A DNA stretch of 64,000 nucleotides from JOPF133 sp052144935. Lineage in GTDB: Bacteria; Acidobacteriota; Terriglobia; Bryobacterales; Bryobacteraceae. Where the stretch lies: assembly GCA_052144935.1 (NCBI GenBank), contig JBKQPR010000108.1:40274-104273 (forward strand), given 5' to 3'. Positions 48,629 through 56,221 of the stretch are shown here, one piece after another. Under the pieces are notes generated by a model. The model saw only the letters and a program-made list of their open reading frames with translations, was not told where the DNA came from and ran no database searches. The stretch's first letter is position 1. Each line of letters begins with the position of its first letter. The position numbers and the translations under genes are program-made.

Positions 48629-50569
48629 ATGGGGCCACATGGAGGACATGGAGGACACGGAGGACACGGAGGACGCGGAGGGTTCAGAGGACCGGATAAG
48701 CCGAAGGGCAAGACTTCCGATCATCTGCGCAGCGCACTTCCGCTGCTGAAGGAACTGGTTCGGCCACGGCGCGGCCTGCTGGCGCTGGGCTTCCTGCTGA
48801 TGATCGTCAACCGCCTGTGCGGCATGGTGCTGCCGGTCTCGACCAAGTTCCTGATCGACAATGTCATCGGCAAACACAACGTGGCCCTGCTGGAGCCTCT
48901 GGTCGCGGCGGTCTTCGTGGCCACGCTGGTCCAGGGCGGCACTTCGTTTACCCTTACCCAGTTGCTCTCCAAGGAAGCGCAGCGGCTGATCGCCGAGCTG
49001 CGCCGCAAAGTGCAGGAGCACATCGGGCGCCTGCCGGTGGCTTATTACGACGCCAACAAGACCGGCGCGCTGGTCTCGCGCATCATGAGCGACGTGGAAG
49101 GCGTGCGCAACCTGATCGGCACCGGCCTGGTGGATTTTGTGGGCGGCATCGTCACCGCGCTGATCGCCCTGGGCTACCTGTTGTGGATCAGCCCGCTGCT
49201 CACCTGCCTGGCGCTGGTGTTCATCGGCGTCTTCGGGCTGGGCCTGAGCAAGGCCTTCACACGCATCCGGCCGATCTTTCGCGAGCGCGGCAAGATCAAC
49301 GCCGAGGTGCAGGGGCGGCTCACCGAATCGCTGGCCGGCGTGCGCGTGGTGAAGGGCTACCACGCCGAGGCGGCGGAGGCGCAGGTTTTCGCGGGCGGCG
49401 TGCAGCGCCTGCTCGACAACGTGATCAGCTCGCTCACGGCGATTTCGCTGATGAGCCTTTCCGCCACCACTTTGATGGGCCTGGTGGGCGCCACCGTGAT
49501 GTACGTGGGCGCGCGCCAGATCTTCGCCCATAGCATGACGCTGGGCGATTTCTTCAGCTTTACCGCCGTGCTGACGTTCCTGGTGGCGCCCATGTTCCAG
49601 GTGGTAGGGATCGGCACGCAGGTGACCGAAGCGCTGGCCGGGCTGGACCGCACGCAGGAAGTGCTGCACGAGAAACCCGAGGACGAGGACCCGCGGCGCA
49701 CGGGCGCGGTCGGCGCGATCGACGGCCTGGTGGCCTTCGAGCATGTGGATTTCGAGTACGATGCCGGCCACCCGGTGCTGCACGACGTCAGCTTCGAGTC
49801 GCAGCCCGGCATGGTGACGGCGCTGGTGGGACCATCCGGTTCCGGAAAATCCACCATCATCAGCCTGGTGGCGGCCTTTCACCAGCCCACCGCGGGCATG
49901 GTCCGCCTGGATGGCGTGGACCTCTCCACGGTGCGGCTGAACGATTACCGCACGCAATTGGGGGTGGTCCTGCAAGACACGTTTCTGTTCGATGGCACGA
50001 TCCGCGAGAACGTGGCGTTCGCCCGCCCGCAGGCCACCGAGGAGCAGATTCTGAGCGCCTGCCGGATCGCCCGCGTGGACGAATTTTCCGAGCGCTTCGA
50101 GAAGAAATACGACACCATTGTGGGCGAGCGCGGCGTGAAGCTGTCCGGCGGGCAGCGCCAGCGCGTGTCGATCGCCCGCGCCATTTTAGCCGACCCGCGG
50201 ATTCTGATTCTGGACGAGGCCACTTCCAGCCTGGATTCGGAATCCGAGGCGGCTATTCAGGCGGGCCTGTCGTACCTGATGAAGGACCGCACCACGTTTG
50301 TGATTGCGCACCGGCTATCCACCATCCGCCGCGCGGACCAGATTCTGGTGGTGGAGGAGGGCCGCATTGTGGAACGCGGCACGCACCAAACGCTGTACGA
50401 CCAGCACGGCCGTTACTACGACCTGTATACGCGCCAGCACGGCATCGACGCCAACCTGTTCCTGGCGCCCGGGGAAGGCGACACGGTGCCCGAAGCCGCG
50501 GAGGCTCCGCGTCTGGCCGGAGTGGCCGCGCCCACGGCAGCATCGATCCTGAGGGGCGGGACGGCGTAG
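48629..50569 (+). CDS. ABC exporter (fused permease and ATPase, MsbA-like)
   Basis: The 646-residue half transporter has about six transmembrane helices in residues 40-340 and an ATPase domain. Walker A is GPSGSGKST, the Q-loop is LGVVLQDTFLFDG, the signature KLSGGQRQR, Walker B ILILDEATSS and the switch histidine is in IAHRLST. It should work as a homodimer exporting lipids, peptides or drugs. The N-terminus is unusual: (H-G-G)x4 encoded by five 9-bp direct repeats (48638-48682), which might bind metal. A start after this tract would give a standard exporter. It is divergent from kbl, with about 50 bases between the starts. Confidence 0.92.
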   Translation: MGPHGGHGGHGGHGGRGGFRGPDKPKGKTSDHLRSALPLLKELVRPRRGLLALGFLLMIVNRLCGMVLPVSTKFLIDNVIGKHNVALLEPLVAAVFVATLVQGGTSFTLTQLLSKEAQRLIAELRRKVQEHIGRLPVAYYDANKTGALVSRIMSDVEGVRNLIGTGLVDFVGGIVTALIALGYLLWISPLLTCLALVFIGVFGLGLSKAFTRIRPIFRERGKINAEVQGRLTESLAGVRVVKGYHAEAAEAQVFAGGVQRLLDNVISSLTAISLMSLSATTLMGLVGATVMYVGARQIFAHSMTLGDFFSFTAVLTFLVAPMFQVVGIGTQVTEALAGLDRTQEVLHEKPEDEDPRRTGAVGAIDGLVAFEHVDFEYDAGHPVLHDVSFESQPGMVTALVGPSGSGKSTIISLVAAFHQPTAGMVRLDGVDLSTVRLNDYRTQLGVVLQDTFLFDGTIRENVAFARPQATEEQILSACRIARVDEFSERFEKKYDTIVGERGVKLSGGQRQRVSIARAILADPRILILDEATSSLDSESEAAIQAGLSYLMKDRTTFVIAHRLSTIRRADQILVVEEGRIVERGTHQTLYDQHGRYYDLYTRQHGIDANLFLAPGEGDTVPEAAEAPRLAGVAAPTAASILRGGTA

Positions 50570-50668
50570 GGGCGAAGCCCGTTTGCCAGTGGGTCAGTTT
50601 CCGGGGAGCGGCGTCTCCGGGGAGGCGGCGGGTTGCCGTGCCGATTTTCTGCCATCGGGAGCCGATGC

Positions 50669-50748
50669 CGGGACATGAATGTCCCGATTCCCCGTAGGTT
50701 TTGTTGAAAACAAAAGAATTAACCGAGGGCGCACGGGACATTATGTCC
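50669..50748. repeat. Two related GGGACAT/ATGTCCC palindromes
   Basis: CGGGACAT-GA-ATGTCCCG (50669-50686) and GGACAT-T-ATGTCC (50736-50748) are inverted repeats with the same half-site, about 50 bases apart. The 50570-51201 gap contains no gene I trust. They could be REP-like hairpins or operator sites for a dimeric regulator. Confidence 0.7.
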
Positions 50749-51201
50749 TGAATTCGCCTTCCTCGGGGCAGATCGCTCTCGCGAAGCCCTCCCGAAGCCA
50801 CATTGTATACCGCGGGCGGGCGGAGGGCGGCGGGCGAGGAAGTGGGGTGGGCGGTAAGTAGTTGGAGTGATTAGGGTTGGAGGGGTGAAGAAAGTTGGCG
50901 AAGTTTGCGAACGGGTTGGGCGAGGGCGCGGGTTTCGCGAAGGCTGCCGGTTTCTGGCCGGCGGGCGTCGATTCGGCGGGGTTTGGAACACTGGGTGCAA
51001 TTCGTTCGCGTCCGGGGAGTGGTCCTGGGGCCGGGGTCGGCGGAGCTGGAGCGTTCTGGCCGCCAATCGTCCCGACAGTCGGCTCGATTGCGTCACACCT
51101 CCAAGGAACGTCTGAGCCGCCGCGCGTTGGCTACCCTCGGCATTGGCGCACGAGTTCGTGTGGGCACAATGGACTAGTTTTCGTTTGCTAGTATTTAACT
51201 G

Positions 51202-51636
51202 ATGCAGAAATCGCTTCGCAATACCGCGAACAGCGTACTCGCGGGCGAAGGATCCATGTTCCGAGCTATGAGAGCGGAAGCGGATGGCCTCCCCAAGGTC
51301 GGCCGATCGAGCCGCGAACTTGGCATCCGAATTGAAGGCCCAATCCGCGACCTCCCGGTTGGAGAAGATGGCGCCGTCGAGCCCAGAACCGGAGGAATGT
51401 CGGTGGCGCTTGATGCTGCACAGAACCTGCCTAAGCCGCGCCTTCCCAGGTCTCTTGGGGGAGAAGGCCGGGATCCCGTCTTCAGTATGCTGAGAGCAGA
51501 AGTTCCGGAAACGTTGCTACCGCGCGTGGACCGTTATCCCCATGCTGTCATCGAGCCTGTCCGCCGATGCTTGCTCCTTGGGTTTGAATCCGATCTGGCG
51601 AGCACCCGTTCGTTCTGGAGCAAGGTCCATGACTAA
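51202..51636 (+). CDS. Tse2-like putative ADP-ribosyltransferase toxin
   Basis: The 144-residue product contains MFRAMRAEADGLPKVGRSSR, then LGIR, the GGMSVALDAAQNLPKPRLP stretch and SLGGEGRDPVF, ending with a helical HAVIEPVRRC region. This order resembles Tse2-type ADP-ribosyltransferase toxins (an arginine in the first strand, a GG-M/I-S-V/T-F motif). The assignment comes from recall of the family and is not certain. The stop overlaps the next gene by 8 bases, and the codon use is less GC-biased than neighbouring genes. It heads a three-gene overlapping cassette. No Shine-Dalgarno is seen; a TAGTAT lies about 12 bases upstream of the ATG. Confidence 0.6.
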   Translation: MQKSLRNTANSVLAGEGSMFRAMRAEADGLPKVGRSSRELGIRIEGPIRDLPVGEDGAVEPRTGGMSVALDAAQNLPKPRLPRSLGGEGRDPVFSMLRAEVPETLLPRVDRYPHAVIEPVRRCLLLGFESDLASTRSFWSKVHD

Positions 51637-51949
51637 AGAGTTCGCGCATTACCGTCAGCTCGAGCGTCGCTTGTGGATGGCACGCTGGATGCGCGAAGGC
51701 CGGGAGTCGGTGGAAGAAGACGCCACGCTTGACGAAATGGAGGATACTTGGCTTCACCTAAGCGACGAGGACCAAGACCTGCTGCGGCGAGAGCCTCCGA
51801 GATGCTGGCCAACCGAATCGTCTTCGTGGCCCCCTCAGCTTACAGACATTCCGTATCTCTCAGCACCCGTACCTTCAGCACCCGTACCTTGGGCTTACGA
51901 AGGGTTCCACTCGCCTGCGGAGGCCATTCTGCGCACGGAGGCGGCATGA
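51629..51949 (+). CDS. Small acidic protein, probable antitoxin/immunity partner
   Basis: The 106-residue protein starts at an ATG inside the end of the Tse2-like gene. It reads HYRQLERRLWMARWMREGRE, SVEEDATLDEMEDTWLHLSD and EDQDLLRREPPRCWP, then a Pro-rich tail. It is strongly acidic and helical, a common antitoxin character. Its tight overlap with the putative toxin on one side and with the third gene (ATGA) on the other implies coordinated synthesis. I do not recognise a named family. Confidence 0.6.
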   Translation: MTKEFAHYRQLERRLWMARWMREGRESVEEDATLDEMEDTWLHLSDEDQDLLRREPPRCWPTESSSWPPQLTDIPYLSAPVPSAPVPWAYEGFHSPAEAILRTEAA

Positions 51950-52551
51950 CAGCAAGCGATTCGAAAGGCGTAGCAGCGCAGTTGCGCGACTGGTTCCTCA
52001 GCGTCTTCCGTCTAGCCGAAGCAAGCCTGTTCAGTGTTGCGCCTGAGGGACCGCACCGCGACGCGGTCGTGCTCGACACCCTCAAAAGGAATGCCCGGAT
52101 CCTTTCTCAAGCCGAGCTTGATAACGAGGGTAAGCTCTACTCGCCCCTTTGTTTTTTTCTGGCTGCGGCATGCTGGAAGCTGGGGACCTCCTTGGGGGCG
52201 GGGCATTGGCGAGCGGCGATCGACAATGTGATTGACCTGCGGAACCGATTAGTGGGCACTCGGGAAGAATCGTATGCAGTCGGTCTGGACATCGGCAGCC
52301 CGGCAGTGGTGTTTAAGCGGGAGTTTGACGAGTCGATTCGCCAGTCCGGCCTCGCGGGTGGCGTTTCTTATCTCGACAAGGAGGACCGCGCCATCGCGCT
52401 GGGTCTCGCGATCAACTGGGGTATGCGCCTCCTGATTGCCTATGCTTTGGAATGCGCTCACACGAACGGCTCCGATCGCAAGGACCTCGCTTGGGTAGCG
52501 AGTGTTGTGAGACCTCTCCTTACTACTTTCGGCACGTCCAAATCGGATTGA
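51946..52551 (+). CDS. Unknown helical protein, third gene of the Tse2-like cassette
   Basis: The ATG at 51946 overlaps the stop of the second gene by four bases. The 201-residue protein is predicted mostly helical (QLRDWFLSVFRLAEASLFSV, PLCFFLAAACWKLGTSLGAG, ALGLAINWGMRLLIAYALEC) with no signal peptide. No family is recognised. Because its translation is coupled to the putative toxin-antitoxin genes it may be a chaperone, regulator or second immunity factor; that is inference from context. The 52552-52847 stretch after it holds no gene. Confidence 0.6.
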   Translation: MTASDSKGVAAQLRDWFLSVFRLAEASLFSVAPEGPHRDAVVLDTLKRNARILSQAELDNEGKLYSPLCFFLAAACWKLGTSLGAGHWRAAIDNVIDLRNRLVGTREESYAVGLDIGSPAVVFKREFDESIRQSGLAGGVSYLDKEDRAIALGLAINWGMRLLIAYALECAHTNGSDRKDLAWVASVVRPLLTTFGTSKSD

Positions 52552-52847
52552 GGCGGGGCGAGAGACGCGAAGCAGTTCCTGGCAAGGAAGGAAGCAGCGG
52601 GTTGCTTACTCCACCGCTGCCCGGCGAAGGCGAAGGTCTCGCGGGCCAGTGTTTCGGGCTATTGAATAAAGCTGGCCGAATTTGGAAGTGACGGTTGAGT
52701 CCGAAGGTCGTCTGGGCATGGTGAAGGCAGGATTTGCGTCGCAGTCCCCGCCGTCTCCCCGGATTTTGCCCCACTCGGAAACCGACCCGTTCAGACCCGC
52801 TCCACTCGCCGTTTCGGCGGGGCGCCCTCCAGCGCTATCATATCCAC

Positions 52848-53972
52848 ATGGTTACTCGAAGAGGATTTGCCGCGCGCCTGGGTATGGCGGCCGCGGCCGC
52901 CCGTCTTATGCCCGAAATGGCGTACGCCCAGCGCGCCGCCGTCAAACTTTCCGATCTGCCCGCCGATATGGTGTGGCTGAACTCCAACGAATTCCCCGCC
53001 GGACCGGCCCCCGCGGTGCTGGCGGCTATGCAGCAGGTGCTGCCCACTTCCAACCGCTACCACTACCAGGAGTTTCAGGCGATCTACGCGGCCATCGCCG
53101 CGAGCGAGGAGCTCAATCCCGAACAGATCGTCACCGGCTGCGGATCGAGCGAGGTGCTGCACACTTCCGTGGACGCTTTCACCTCGGCCACGCGCCCGCT
53201 GATCAGCGTCACGCCCGCCTACGAAGGCCCCATCGAGACCGCCCGCGCCCTGGGCCGCCCGGTGGTCCTCACCAAGCTGCGTGAAGACTATACCGCCGAT
53301 GTGCGCGCACTTGCCGAAGCGGCCGATAAGGCGCACGGCGGCCTGATTTATTTGTGCAACCCCAACAATCCCACCTCCGCCATGACCACAGCCAAGGACG
53401 TGGACTGGCTGGTGGGCAATCTGCCCGCGAACACTACGCTGCTGGTGGATGAGGCCTATATCCACTTCGGCGAAAGCCCCGATCTGCAGAGTGCCCTGCC
53501 CTACGTGCGCCAGGGGAAAGAGGTGATCGTCACCCGTACTTTCTCGAAGATCTACGGGATGGCCGGCCTGAGGGTGGGCTATGCCGCCGCCCGGCCCGCG
53601 CTGATCGAGCGGCTGGCCCCGTTGCGCATGAACGTGATCCCCATTGTGGGCGCCCGTGCGGTGGTGACGGCGCTGGGGGAGCGCTCCAGCATCCTGCCCG
53701 CACGCAAGGCGGGACTGGCCCGCACGCGCCGCGAATTGTGCGCGTGGCTGCAGGAGCGCAGCCTGAAGTACATCGAGCCGCACGCCAACTTCATCATGAT
53801 CGATTGCGGCCGCGACGCCCATGAGTTCATCGGCGCCATGCCGCGCCTGGGCGTTGCGCCGGGACGGCCTTTTCCGCCGCTCGATCGCATGCTGCGCGTG
53901 ACTATCGGCACGGATGCCGAAATGACCAAGTTCCGCGAGGTATTCTGGAAGGTCCACCAGGCTTCGGCCTGA
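52848..53972 (+). CDS. Tat-exported HisC-like aminotransferase
   Basis: The ATG at 52848 gives a Tat leader (MVTRRGFAARLGMAAAAARL then A-Y-A). The 374-residue protein is a class I/II aminotransferase of the histidinol-phosphate type. It has GCGSSEVLHTSVDAF, LIYLCNPNNPTSAM, LLVDEAYIHFGES and the PLP lysine K234 in TRTFSKIYGMAGLRVGY. The arginine for the substrate carboxylate is in RMLRVTIGT. Members transfer amino groups between glutamate or aromatic amino acids and oxo acids. Export of such an enzyme is unusual. It is followed 22 bases later by serA in the same operon, which could suggest a phosphoserine-like role, unproven. Confidence 0.88.
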   Translation: MVTRRGFAARLGMAAAAARLMPEMAYAQRAAVKLSDLPADMVWLNSNEFPAGPAPAVLAAMQQVLPTSNRYHYQEFQAIYAAIAASEELNPEQIVTGCGSSEVLHTSVDAFTSATRPLISVTPAYEGPIETARALGRPVVLTKLREDYTADVRALAEAADKAHGGLIYLCNPNNPTSAMTTAKDVDWLVGNLPANTTLLVDEAYIHFGESPDLQSALPYVRQGKEVIVTRTFSKIYGMAGLRVGYAAARPALIERLAPLRMNVIPIVGARAVVTALGERSSILPARKAGLARTRRELCAWLQERSLKYIEPHANFIMIDCGRDAHEFIGAMPRLGVAPGRPFPPLDRMLRVTIGTDAEMTKFREVFWKVHQASA

Positions 53973-53994
53973 ACGCCGACGGGCCCGCGTCCGC

Positions 53995-55236
53995 ATGGCC
54001 AAAGAAACCTCGCTCGACAAAGCCAAGATCAAGATCCTGTTGCTGGAAGGGATTCACCAGACCGCCGTGGAGGCCTTCCGCCGCGATGGCTACACGCGCA
54101 TCGAACAGTACCCCAAGGCGTTGCCTGGATCCGAGCTGCTGGCGGCCGCGGCCGACGCGTATTTCGTGGGCATACGCTCCGGCACGGAACTCACCGCGCG
54201 ATTCTTTGAGCAGTCCAAGCGCGTGGCCGGCGTGGGGTGCTTTTGCATCGGAACGAACCAGGTGGATCTGGAAGCCGCCCAGGCTCGCGGCGTGCCGGTG
54301 TTCAACGCGCCGTTTTCCAATACGCGCAGCGTGGCGGAGCTGGTGCTGGCGGAGGCCATCCTGCTGCTGCGCGGGATTCCGTACCGCGGCAGCCGTGCCC
54401 GGCAGGGCGGCTGGGTGAAGACCGCCGCCGGATCGCACGAAGCCCGCGGGCGCTCGATCGGAATCGTGGGCTACGGCCACATCGGATCGCAGGTCAGCGT
54501 GCTGGCCGAAGCGCTCGGCATGAGCGTGGTTTTCTACGATATCGAGACGCGCCTGGCGCTGGGCAACGCGCGCCCTCTGGCGACGCTGGAGGCGGTGCTG
54601 GAAATCGCCGACGTAGTCACGCTGCACGTGCCGGAGACGCCGCAGACCGCGGGCATGATCGGCGCTGCGCAGTTGGCCCGCATGAAGCCGGGCGCGCAGC
54701 TTATCAATGCCTCCCGCGGAACCGTGGTGGATATCGGCGCGCTCGCCGATGCGCTGCGCACAGGCCGCCTCGGCGGAGCGGCCATCGATGTCTTCCCCAG
54801 CGAGCCGAAAAGCGCGGGCGAGGAATTCGTTTCCCCGCTGCGCGAATTTGAAAACGTAATCCTGACGCCGCACATCGGCGGCAGCACGGAGGAAGCCCAG
54901 GCCAGCATCGGCGCCGAGGTGGCCGGCAAGCTGCTCAAATACAGCAATAACGGCTCTACGATCAGCGCCGTGAACTTCCCCGAAGTCTCGCTTCCGGAAC
55001 ACCCGGGCAAGCAGCGGCTTTTGCACATCCACCGCAACCAGCCCGGGGTCCTCTCTGCGGTCAACGCCGTCTTCTCCACCCGCCGGATCAACATCTCCGG
55101 CGAGTATCTGCAAACCAATCCTCGGATCGGCTATGTGGTGGTCGATATCGAACTAGCCGACCCGGCCGAGATCCTGCAGATCCGCCGGGGCCTGGAAAAG
55201 GTCCCCGGCACGATCCGCACCCGGCTGCTTTACTGA
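53995..55236 (+). CDS. serA: D-3-phosphoglycerate dehydrogenase
   Basis: The 413-residue protein oxidises 3-phosphoglycerate with NAD, the first step of serine biosynthesis. Substrate and NAD domains show VGIRSGTELTARFFEQ, the nucleotide loop GIVGYGHIGSQ, catalytic arginine in NASRGTVVDIGAL and histidine in ILTPHIGGSTEEAQ. A C-terminal ACT domain (about 340-413, RLLHIHRNQPGVLSAVNAVF) is the usual serine-feedback site, as in the E. coli enzyme of similar length. It lies 22 bases after the exported aminotransferase gene and is probably cotranscribed. Confidence 0.94.
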   Translation: MAKETSLDKAKIKILLLEGIHQTAVEAFRRDGYTRIEQYPKALPGSELLAAAADAYFVGIRSGTELTARFFEQSKRVAGVGCFCIGTNQVDLEAAQARGVPVFNAPFSNTRSVAELVLAEAILLLRGIPYRGSRARQGGWVKTAAGSHEARGRSIGIVGYGHIGSQVSVLAEALGMSVVFYDIETRLALGNARPLATLEAVLEIADVVTLHVPETPQTAGMIGAAQLARMKPGAQLINASRGTVVDIGALADALRTGRLGGAAIDVFPSEPKSAGEEFVSPLREFENVILTPHIGGSTEEAQASIGAEVAGKLLKYSNNGSTISAVNFPEVSLPEHPGKQRLLHIHRNQPGVLSAVNAVFSTRRINISGEYLQTNPRIGYVVVDIELADPAEILQIRRGLEKVPGTIRTRLLY

Positions 55237-55381
55237 TTGGTGCGCTTCCTTAGATTAGGAACTGCGCAAGAATTAAGCTGCACCGCCGCCACTGGAGCGC
55301 GCCGGCTGAAAGCCGGCTGCAGCCAGGATTGGCTGCCCCACGTCAGCCGACAGAATGTGAGAGTTATTGTTCTGCGGTTCC

Positions 55382-55756
55382 TTACCGGCGGCCGCGAGAG
55401 AATCCACCGGCGTGTCCGCCGCCACGGTAGGCAGGGGCGCTACGATACGCAGGGGCGCCACGGTACGCGTAACCGCCGCGGTAGCCGCCGCCATAGTAGC
55501 CGCCGCCGATGCCTACGCCGACCGACCCTCCCACGTAGGGGTAAGCGTACGGGTAGCCATAGGGATAGGCCGGAGCCACATACGAGTAAGCATACGGAGA
55601 ATAGGCATAAGGGTAGGCATACGGCGCCACCGGGTAACTGTACGGAACACCAACTCCAACCCCGACTCCGAATCGAACCCGTGCGTCGGCCTTCGGGGTG
55701 GCGAATGCCAGCATCCCAGCCAGTGCAAGTGTCGCAATTCCAATCCTTTTCAGCAT
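55382..55756 (-). CDS. Secreted Gly/Tyr/Pro-rich repeat protein
   Basis: The ATG at 55756 has GGAGG 7 bases upstream and starts a signal peptide (RIGIATLALAGMLAFATPKADA). The mature part of the 124-residue protein is built of glycine and tyrosine repeats: GVGVGVGVP, then PYAYPYAYSPYAYSYVAPAY, YPYGYPYAYPYVGG, GGGYYGGGYRGG and a Gly/Arg/Ser tail. This resembles outer-layer or extracellular structural proteins rich in tyrosine. No catalytic motif exists. It is divergent from padR across a 119-base intergenic region. Confidence 0.8.
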   Translation of the reverse strand: MLKRIGIATLALAGMLAFATPKADARVRFGVGVGVGVPYSYPVAPYAYPYAYSPYAYSYVAPAYPYGYPYAYPYVGGSVGVGIGGGYYGGGYRGGYAYRGAPAYRSAPAYRGGGHAGGFSRGRR

Positions 55757-55861
55757 CTTTCCACCTCCACTGAGTTGGACGCTTCCCCGGCCCCCCGGAC
55801 TGCAAAGGTTTGTCAACGCTTCCTGAACAGAAATACATCTTGACCGGCCGCCCGATGCTGG

Positions 55862-55876
55862 CATAGATTATCTATG
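55862..55876. promoter_or_regulatory. 15-bp perfect palindrome at padR start codon
   Basis: CATAGAT-T-ATCTATG is a perfect inverted repeat whose last base is the first base of the padR GTG codon. It is AT-rich in GC-rich surroundings. PadR proteins are dimers that often repress their own gene, so this is a good operator candidate. No Shine-Dalgarno lies between it and the GTG. Confidence 0.55.
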
Positions 55877-56214
55877 TGACCCCGAATCGTAGGGAGGAGA
55901 TCCCTCCAGGGACCCTCGATATGCTGATCCTGAAGACCCTGGCCCGCTCCGGCCCGATGCACGGCTTCCAGATCGCGGACTATATCCAGAAGACCACCGA
56001 AGATATTTTGCAGGTTGAGGAAGGCTCCCTCTACCCGGCCTTGCAACGCATGCTCATCAAGGGCTGGATTGCGGGGGAATGGGGAAAGACCGCGGAGAAC
56101 CGGCGGGCCCGCTATTATCAGTTGACCCCCGAGGGCCGCCAACAGCTAGAGAGCGAACTGGCGCGCTACGGCCGCGTGGCCGGAGCCATCGCCCGCGTCC
56201 TCGAACCAGCATAG
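55876..56214 (+). CDS. PadR-family transcriptional regulator
   Basis: The 112-residue winged-helix protein has the PadR pattern: PPGTLDMLILKTLARSGPMH, GFQIADYIQ, VEEGSLYPALQRMLIKGWI and RRARYYQLTPEGRQQLESEL. Many PadR proteins in Acidobacteriota lie directly upstream of ADOP-type permease genes, as here, with 7 bases between them. The GTG start is used because the family sequence begins there. It may repress itself and the permease. Confidence 0.92.
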   Translation: MTPNRREEIPPGTLDMLILKTLARSGPMHGFQIADYIQKTTEDILQVEEGSLYPALQRMLIKGWIAGEWGKTAENRRARYYQLTPEGRQQLESELARYGRVAGAIARVLEPA

Positions 56215-56221
56215 TCCAATC

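Noticed and set aside
39331..48682. Short tandem repeats at 39331-39357, 44665-44715 and 48638-48682 as possible CRISPR arrays
   Set aside because: The units are 7-9 bases with no unique spacers, and no cas genes are present.
50867..51191. Several overlapping frames of 80-98 codons in the gap before the Tse2-like cassette
   Set aside because: All are Gly/Ala/Arg-rich, none has a ribosome binding site, and the frames overlap one another.
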